A DNA stretch of 64,000 nt from Sphingomonas sp. BGYR3 (lineage in GTDB: Bacteria > Pseudomonadota > Alphaproteobacteria > Sphingomonadales > Sphingomonadaceae). The number at the start of each line of letters is the position of its first letter. Position 1 is the first letter of the stretch. Position numbers and translations under genes: made by a program. Shown piece by piece: positions 59,560 to 64,000 of this stretch. The notes under the pieces were generated by a model that was given only the letters and a program-made list of their open reading frames with translations, was not told the DNA's origin and did not search any database. Location of the stretch: assembly GCF_025153455.1 (NCBI RefSeq), contig NZ_JANZNT010000001.1, positions 1,178,001-1,242,000 on the forward strand, given 5' to 3'.

Positions 59560-60768
59560 ATGCGTTCCAGCTATCTTTTCACGTCCGAATCGGTGTCCGA
59601 AGGCCATCCCGACAAGGTGTCCGACCAGATTTCCGACGCCATTGTCGACCTGTTCCTGTCCAAGGATCCCGAAGCGCGCATCGCCTGCGAAACGCTGACC
59701 ACGACCCAGCTGGTCGTGCTGGCGGGCGAAATCCGCTGCAAGGGCGTCTATGAAAACGGCGAATGGGCGCCGGGCGCACAGGAAGAGATCGAGGCGACCG
59801 TCCGCAACACCGTCCGCCAGATCGGGTATGAGCAGGACGGCTTTCACTGGCAGACGCTCCGGTTCGAAAACAACCTGCACGGCCAGTCGGCACACATCGC
59901 ACAGGGCGTCGATGCCAGCGGCAACAAGGACGAGGGCGCGGGCGATCAGGGGATCATGTTCGGCTATGCCGCCGACGATACGCCCGACCTGATGCCGGCC
60001 ACGCTATATTACAGCCACAAGATCCTGGAGCAGATGGCGGCCGACCGTCATTCGAAAAAGGCCCCGTTCCTGGAACCGGACGCCAAGAGCCAGGTGACGC
60101 TGCGGTACGAGGGCAGCAAGCCCGTCGCCTGCACCGCGATCGTCGTGTCCACCCAGCACGCGCCGGGTTACGATACGGGCGACAAGGAAGCCGAACTGCA
60201 CGCCTATGTGAAATCGGTGGTCGCGGACGTGATCCCCGCCGAACTGCTGAGCGACCAGACCGTCTATCACATCAACCCGACCGGCAGCTTCGAAATCGGC
60301 GGCCCGGACGGTGACGCCGGCCTGACCGGGCGCAAGATCATCGTCGACACCTATGGCGGCGCTTCGCCCCATGGCGGCGGCGCGTTCAGCGGCAAGGATC
60401 CGACCAAGGTCGACCGGTCGGCGGCGTACATCACCCGCTATCTGGCGAAGAATGTCGTCGCCGCGGGCCTTGCCCAGCGGTGCACGATCCAGATCGCCTA
60501 TGCCATCGGCGTGTCCAAGCCGCTGTCGCTCTATGTCGACACGCATGGCACCGGCACGGTCGGCGACGATGCGATCGAAGCGGCGATTCAGTCGATCGAG
60601 AAGCTGGGCGGCCTGACCCCGCGCGGCATCCGCACGCATCTTGGCCTCAACAAGCCGATCTACAAGAAGACCGCGGCCTATGGCCATTTCGGCCGCACGC
60701 CGGAAGGCGACTTCTTCCCGTGGGAGCGGCTGGACCTGGTCGATGATCTGAAGGCCGCACTGGCCTGA
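59560..60768 (+). CDS. metK: S-adenosylmethionine synthase
   Basis: This 402-residue protein matches Met[31 protein letters not shown], and [19 protein letters not shown]. It makes SAM from methionine and ATP. AGAGGATTACC precedes the ATG at 59560, so the upstream in-frame ATG at 59503 is not used. A palindrome at 59484 and a terminator at 60799 bracket it. Confidence 0.98.
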   Translation: MRSSYLFTSESVSEGHPDKVSDQISDAIVDLFLSKDPEARIACETLTTTQLVVLAGEIRCKGVYENGEWAPGAQEEIEATVRNTVRQIGYEQDGFHWQTLRFENNLHGQSAHIAQGVDASGNKDEGAGDQGIMFGYAADDTPDLMPATLYYSHKILEQMAADRHSKKAPFLEPDAKSQVTLRYEGSKPVACTAIVVSTQHAPGYDTGDKEAELHAYVKSVVADVIPAELLSDQTVYHINPTGSFEIGGPDGDAGLTGRKIIVDTYGGASPHGGGAFSGKDPTKVDRSAAYITRYLAKNVVAAGLAQRCTIQIAYAIGVSKPLSLYVDTHGTGTVGDDAIEAAIQSIEKLGGLTPRGIRTHLGLNKPIYKKTAAYGHFGRTPEGDFFPWERLDLVDDLKAALA

Positions 60769-60798
60769 ACCCCTCAGGGGGCAACGAACCAAGGAAAG

Positions 60799-60831
60799 GG
60801 CGGCGCTTCCCCGGGGAGGCGCCGCCTTTTT
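60799..60831 (+). terminator. Factor-independent terminator after metK
   Basis: GGCGGCGCTTCCCC and GGGGAGGCGCCGCC form a strong stem, followed by five T residues. It lies 30 bases after the metK stop. Confidence 0.9.
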
Positions 60832-60923
60832 CATTGGCGCGCACCGGATCGCCGGAAGAATCCGGTTGCCGTGTACCGGCCTTGTCGCCACCCTTCCCGC
60901 TACAACGTCGGGCGGGGCGCAGC

Positions 60924-61987
60924 ATGATGATTCGATTGGCGTTTTCGCTGTTGCTGCTGACGGCGCCCCTTCCCTTGCCGCGCAACAGGCACGCGAGCTG
61001 AAGGTAAAGCCGGGCAATCCCTATCGCCACAAACCCAGCGGGATCGAGATACCGGGGACCGTTCTGGGTGCGCGAATGCAAAGCGCGCTGGACCTGACGC
61101 AGACGCAAAGCGACGTGTCATTCAAATATGAGTCAGAGGATAGGTCGGACCTTTATTCCATCTATGTCTACCGGCTGGCGGGTGCGTCCATCCCGGTCTG
61201 GTTCGACCGCGCGCGCTGGTCGATCGAACATCGGCCGGAAGTCTATGGAAAGCCCGTGCTGACCGGCGATCCGCTGACCTTTCAGGGCAGCGGGCCGGGC
61301 GACAAGGCGGGGCTGGTCGCCGCCTATCGGACCGAAAAGCAGTATCGTGCCACCGCGGTCGCCATGACCGGCATCGAAGGATGGATCATCAAGGTCCGCT
61401 ATTCCAGCGAGACGGCGACGCCGGAACAAGCCCGCGAGCGCGCGATTCAGGCGATCCAGTCACTGCGCTGGCCCAAGCTGGGGAAGAAGGACACGCCGCC
61501 GGCGGTGCTGACGCCGGTACAGGACTGCCCATCGGCAATCGCCACCGCCGCATCGACCCGGACGGTCAAGGACGACGGCGCATCGGCGATCCTGGGTGCG
61601 TTCATGTCGGTGGCGGCGGCGGACATCAAGGGCAAGGCGGCGAAGGAACCGGCACAGCCCGTCACTTGGTGCCGCGACCCGAAGCTGGGCGACGATGGCG
61701 TGTACCGCGCGAATGCGGCGACCGACGGCTATTTCCTGGCATCATCCGACAGCGGGCGCGGCTTCAGCGTCAACCCGCAGATGAAGCTGGAGGATGGCGT
61801 GCCGGACGGATGGGTGGTGCGCTTCGTCGATCTGGAAAACACCTATGTGCTGCCGACACAGGATGCGCTCCCCTCCCCCGACCGGGCGCTTGCGGTGGTG
61901 AGCGAGGAAAAGCCGATCAGTTCGGTGAGTACCGTCGGCAAGCACCGGAACGTCAATATCAGCACGGGCGTACTGGGCGGCGATTGA
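60924..61987 (+). pseudogene. Secreted protein of unknown function, frameshifted in the signal peptide
   Basis: The body (about 340 residues, ending STGVLGGD) is an open frame with good codon use, but no credible start is in that frame. A perfect signal peptide start, MMIRLAFSLLLLTAP, is encoded just upstream in the next frame (ATG at 60924). The frames join if one C is added to the CCCC run at 60966-60969, giving ...LTAPPSLAAQQARELKVKPGNP. The body has no domain I recognise. Either a one-base deletion inactivated the gene, the tract is phase-variable, or there is an assembly error. Confidence 0.75.
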
Positions 61988-62070
61988 CGCCGATTGCCCG
62001 CCATTCCCCCCTTTCGCTTTGCAGTAAAGCCCGTAAGCTGGGCCGACCAACAAAAGCGACGGGGGGAACC

Positions 62071-63258
62071 ATGGTGCTCGACAGGCGCAGCCTGATCATG
62101 GGCGGCGGGGTTGCCGCCATCGGACTTGGCACGGCTCCGCGCGCCGCCACGGCGCAGGGCATGACCTTTGCCCCGACCCCGCCGATCGTCCCCGTCATGG
62201 CCCGGCGCGACCGGATGTTCCGCGTCACCGTGTGCCTGCGCCCCTTCCTGGCCACCGGGCCGCGCATCGAGCTGGAGCGGGTGGGCGGCAAGCGGGTCGT
62301 GCATCATTACGGCCATGGCGGCAGCGGCTGGTCGCTGTCCTGGGGATCGGCGCAGATCGCGGTCCCGCTGGCGCTGGCAGAGGGGAAACGCATCGCGGTG
62401 ATCGGCGCGGGCTGTATCGGCCTGACCAGCGCGATCACGGCGCAGCGCATGGGCGCGGATGTGACAATCTATACCAGGGATCGCTTTCCCGACACGCGAT
62501 CTTCCTGGGCGACGGGCGCATGGACGCCATCCTCGCGCATCGCCCATGTCGATGCCGCCGGCCCCGATTTCGCGGCGACATGGGAACGGATGGCGCGGGC
62601 CAGCTTTGCCATGCACCAAAGCTATCTGGGCATGGCGGGCGATCCGGTGGAATGGACCGACCGTTATCTGTTGTCGGATACGCCCGCCGAACCGCGGGCG
62701 GCGCGGCTGGCGGCGCTGGAGGCGGCACATCCGGGACGAGCGCATTTCGCGGAACTGGACCCGATGGTCGCCGACATGGTGCCCAAAAGCCAGCCGCTGG
62801 ACCCGGCACAGCACCCCTTCCCCACCGCCTATGCCCGGCGGACATCGACGATGACCTATAATGTCGCGGCCTATTGCCGGCAGCTGGAGGCGGAGTTTCT
62901 GGCCGCCGGGGGGCGCTTTGTGCACGACACATTCGCCTCCGTCCGCGACCTTCGCCGGATTGCCGAACCGGTGGTGATGAACTGCACCGGCTATGCGGCA
63001 AAGGCGCTGTTCGGGGACGAGCGGCTGGTGCCGGTGCGCGGCCAGATCGCCTGGCTGCTGCCCCAGCCGGGCGTCACCTATGGCATTTACTACCGCAAGC
63101 TGTCGGTGCTGGCGCGGCGCGACGGCATCGTCGTGCAGCCGCTGGGCGATGATGATTATTTCGGGTTCGGCGACGACAGCGAGGTGCCGGACATGGCGGC
63201 CGCCTATGCCGGGATCGACGAGGCAGCGGCCTTGTTTGCGGGCAAGCCGGCGGCCTGA
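62071..63258 (+). CDS. Circularly permuted D-amino-acid-oxidase-like flavoprotein, Tat-exported
   Basis: This 395-residue protein has a twin-arginine leader (LDRRSLIMGGG). A segment with CLRP (about 55-58) and HHYGHGGSGWSLSWG (about 78-92) follows. Only then comes the Rossmann FAD motif VIGAGCIGLTSA (112-117). In ordinary D-amino acid oxidases, RPxR and HNYGHGG lie at the C-terminal end, after the Rossmann part. The C-terminus here ends near VPVRGQIAWLL...DDYFGFGD, which is the internal middle of the usual enzyme. The ATG follows GGGGGGAACC. Substrate and cofactor chemistry are inferred from motifs. Confidence 0.85.
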   Translation: MVLDRRSLIMGGGVAAIGLGTAPRAATAQGMTFAPTPPIVPVMARRDRMFRVTVCLRPFLATGPRIELERVGGKRVVHHYGHGGSGWSLSWGSAQIAVPLALAEGKRIAVIGAGCIGLTSAITAQRMGADVTIYTRDRFPDTRSSWATGAWTPSSRIAHVDAAGPDFAATWERMARASFAMHQSYLGMAGDPVEWTDRYLLSDTPAEPRAARLAALEAAHPGRAHFAELDPMVADMVPKSQPLDPAQHPFPTAYARRTSTMTYNVAAYCRQLEAEFLAAGGRFVHDTFASVRDLRRIAEPVVMNCTGYAAKALFGDERLVPVRGQIAWLLPQPGVTYGIYYRKLSVLARRDGIVVQPLGDDDYFGFGDDSEVPDMAAAYAGIDEAAALFAGKPAA

Positions 63259-63308
63259 CGCCGCGCGCGGCTTGCCCCGGCGGCCGGTTGTCGCCAAAGC
63301 GCACGGCC

Positions 63309-63989
63309 ATGAACGATCCGACGACCATCCGCCGCCTGTATGGCCGACGCCAGGGGCACAAGCTGCGTCAGGGCCAGTCCGCGCTGGTCGAGGAATTGCT
63401 GCCACAGGTCAGCGTACCCGACAGCGGGCCGGTGACGGCAGAAACGCTGTTCGGCGATGACCGCCCGCTGGAGGTGGAAATCGGGTTCGGCGCGGGCGAG
63501 CATCTGGCCGGACAGGCGGCGATGCGGCCCGACCATGGCTTTATCGGGTGCGAACCGTTCCTGAACGGTGTCGTCGGCGCGCTGGGCCATATCCGCGATG
63601 GCGGGCTGACCAATGTGCGGCTGCACATGGGCGATGCGCTGGAAGTGATCGAGCGGCTGCCCGATGCCAGCCTGACCCGCGTCTATCTGCTCCACCCCGA
63701 TCCGTGGCGAAAGGCGCGCCATGCCAAACGGCGCATGGTCAATCACGGCCCGCTCGACCTGATCGCCGCCAAGCTGAAACCGGGCGCGGAATTCCGGCTG
63801 GGCACCGACGATCCCACCTATTGCCGCTGGTCGATGATGGTGATGAACCAACGCCGCGATTTCGAATGGCTGGCCACCAGCGCCACCGATTTCCTGACAC
63901 GGCCCGATGACTGGCCCGAAACCCGCTATGAGCGAAAGGCCCGGCGGCAGGGGCACGAGGTCTGGTATTTCCGCTACCGGCGCGTCTGA
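63309..63989 (+). CDS. trmB: tRNA (guanine-N7-)-methyltransferase
   Basis: This 226-residue SAM-dependent enzyme matches TrmB: LEVEIGFGAGEHL (SAM site), IGCEPFLNGV, LLHPDPWRKARHAKRR and the C-terminal ETRYERKARRQGHEVWYFRY. It makes m7G46 in tRNA. The ATG at 63309 has only a weak upstream signal. Confidence 0.96.
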   Translation: MNDPTTIRRLYGRRQGHKLRQGQSALVEELLPQVSVPDSGPVTAETLFGDDRPLEVEIGFGAGEHLAGQAAMRPDHGFIGCEPFLNGVVGALGHIRDGGLTNVRLHMGDALEVIERLPDASLTRVYLLHPDPWRKARHAKRRMVNHGPLDLIAAKLKPGAEFRLGTDDPTYCRWSMMVMNQRRDFEWLATSATDFLTRPDDWPETRYERKARRQGHEVWYFRYRRV

Positions 63990-64000
63990 CGCCGGATCGC

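Overview
The window reads as a chromosomal segment of a Sphingomonas-like alphaproteobacterium (Sphingomonadales). The DNA is GC-rich. It carries an EipA/DUF1134 protein, a CobT-type VWA subunit, an EpsC-type serine acetyltransferase, a PHA-system protein and an rnd-lptC-lptA-lptB-rpoN operon. It also has dispersed palindromes of the 'CTGAGCCTGTCGAAG' and 'CTCCTCCCCC..GGGGGAGG' kinds, which I associate with sphingomonads. Genes are packed tightly, with many ATGA, GTGA, TTGA and TGATG junctions. No rRNA, CRISPR array, prophage or insertion sequence is visible. Two tRNAs are present: Ser-GCU and Arg-CCG.

Layout. 1-4.6 kb: the N-terminal part of a LacI-type regulator, the methionine salvage operon mtnB-mtnD-mtnC-mtnA (minus strand) and a divergent methionine-type aminotransferase. 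4.7-10 kb: ygfZ, pyrC, an unusual two-gene ABC transporter, eipA, tRNA-Ser and a small lipoprotein. 10.2-14.0 kb: a plus-strand run of serine acetyltransferase, a PuuD-like amidotransferase, a dicarboxylate-type symporter and a DUF1080 protein. 14.1-26.8 kb: a predicted sugar/glycoside oxidation locus. It has two divergent sets of GMC flavoprotein plus Tat-exported gluconate-2-dehydrogenase subunit 3, a monohaem cytochrome c, a DUF1080 (3-keto-disaccharide hydrolase type) protein, four TIM-barrel isomerase/epimerase-like proteins (three with Tat-like leaders), a Gfo/Idh/MocA oxidoreductase and an MFS carrier. 26.8-32.3 kb: tRNA-Arg, a lipoprotein, nth, dapB, a persulfide-type detoxification module (TSUP transporter, rhodanese, SqrR/BigR-like ArsR, ETHE1-like hydrolase) and a sirtuin. 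32.3-38.6 kb: rpoN, lptB, lptA, lptC, rnd, a TerC protein and a glycine-rich double cold-shock protein. 38.9-48.2 kb: accA, xerD, two envelope proteins of unknown function, aroK, aroB, a DUF2256 mini-gene, DUF423, dgkA, a Kef-type antiporter, an Fe-S scaffold and cvpA. 48.5-64 kb: radA, Hva1, a GT4 glycosyltransferase, rarA, an RNase H-fold-like protein, an SDR, cobT plus an RHH protein, a PHA-system protein, a VOC protein, lnt, metK, a frameshifted secreted protein, a D-amino-acid-oxidase-like flavoprotein and trmB.

How the genes work together. The 14-27 kb locus suggests import of a glycoside, periplasmic oxidation of a sugar ring to a keto-sugar by GMC/subunit-3 dehydrogenases with electrons passed to cytochrome c, cleavage of the activated glycosidic bond (DUF1080), and rearrangement or reduction of keto-sugars by the TIM-barrel and Gfo/Idh/MocA enzymes. 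The mtn genes recycle methylthioribose phosphate to methionine. metK consumes methionine, and a 22-bp palindrome resembling a SahR-type operator sits just upstream of it.

Most unusual points: a D-amino-acid-oxidase-like protein whose normal C-terminal motif precedes its FAD Rossmann fold (apparent circular permutation); a DUF2256 gene whose best start is ATT behind a strong ribosome-binding site inside the end of aroB; a one-base frameshift in a C4 run inside a signal peptide; a persulfide sensor with two cysteines 66 residues apart; and a near-perfect 23-bp hairpin between lptB and rpoN. All calls come from reading the sequence by eye. No database search was run.
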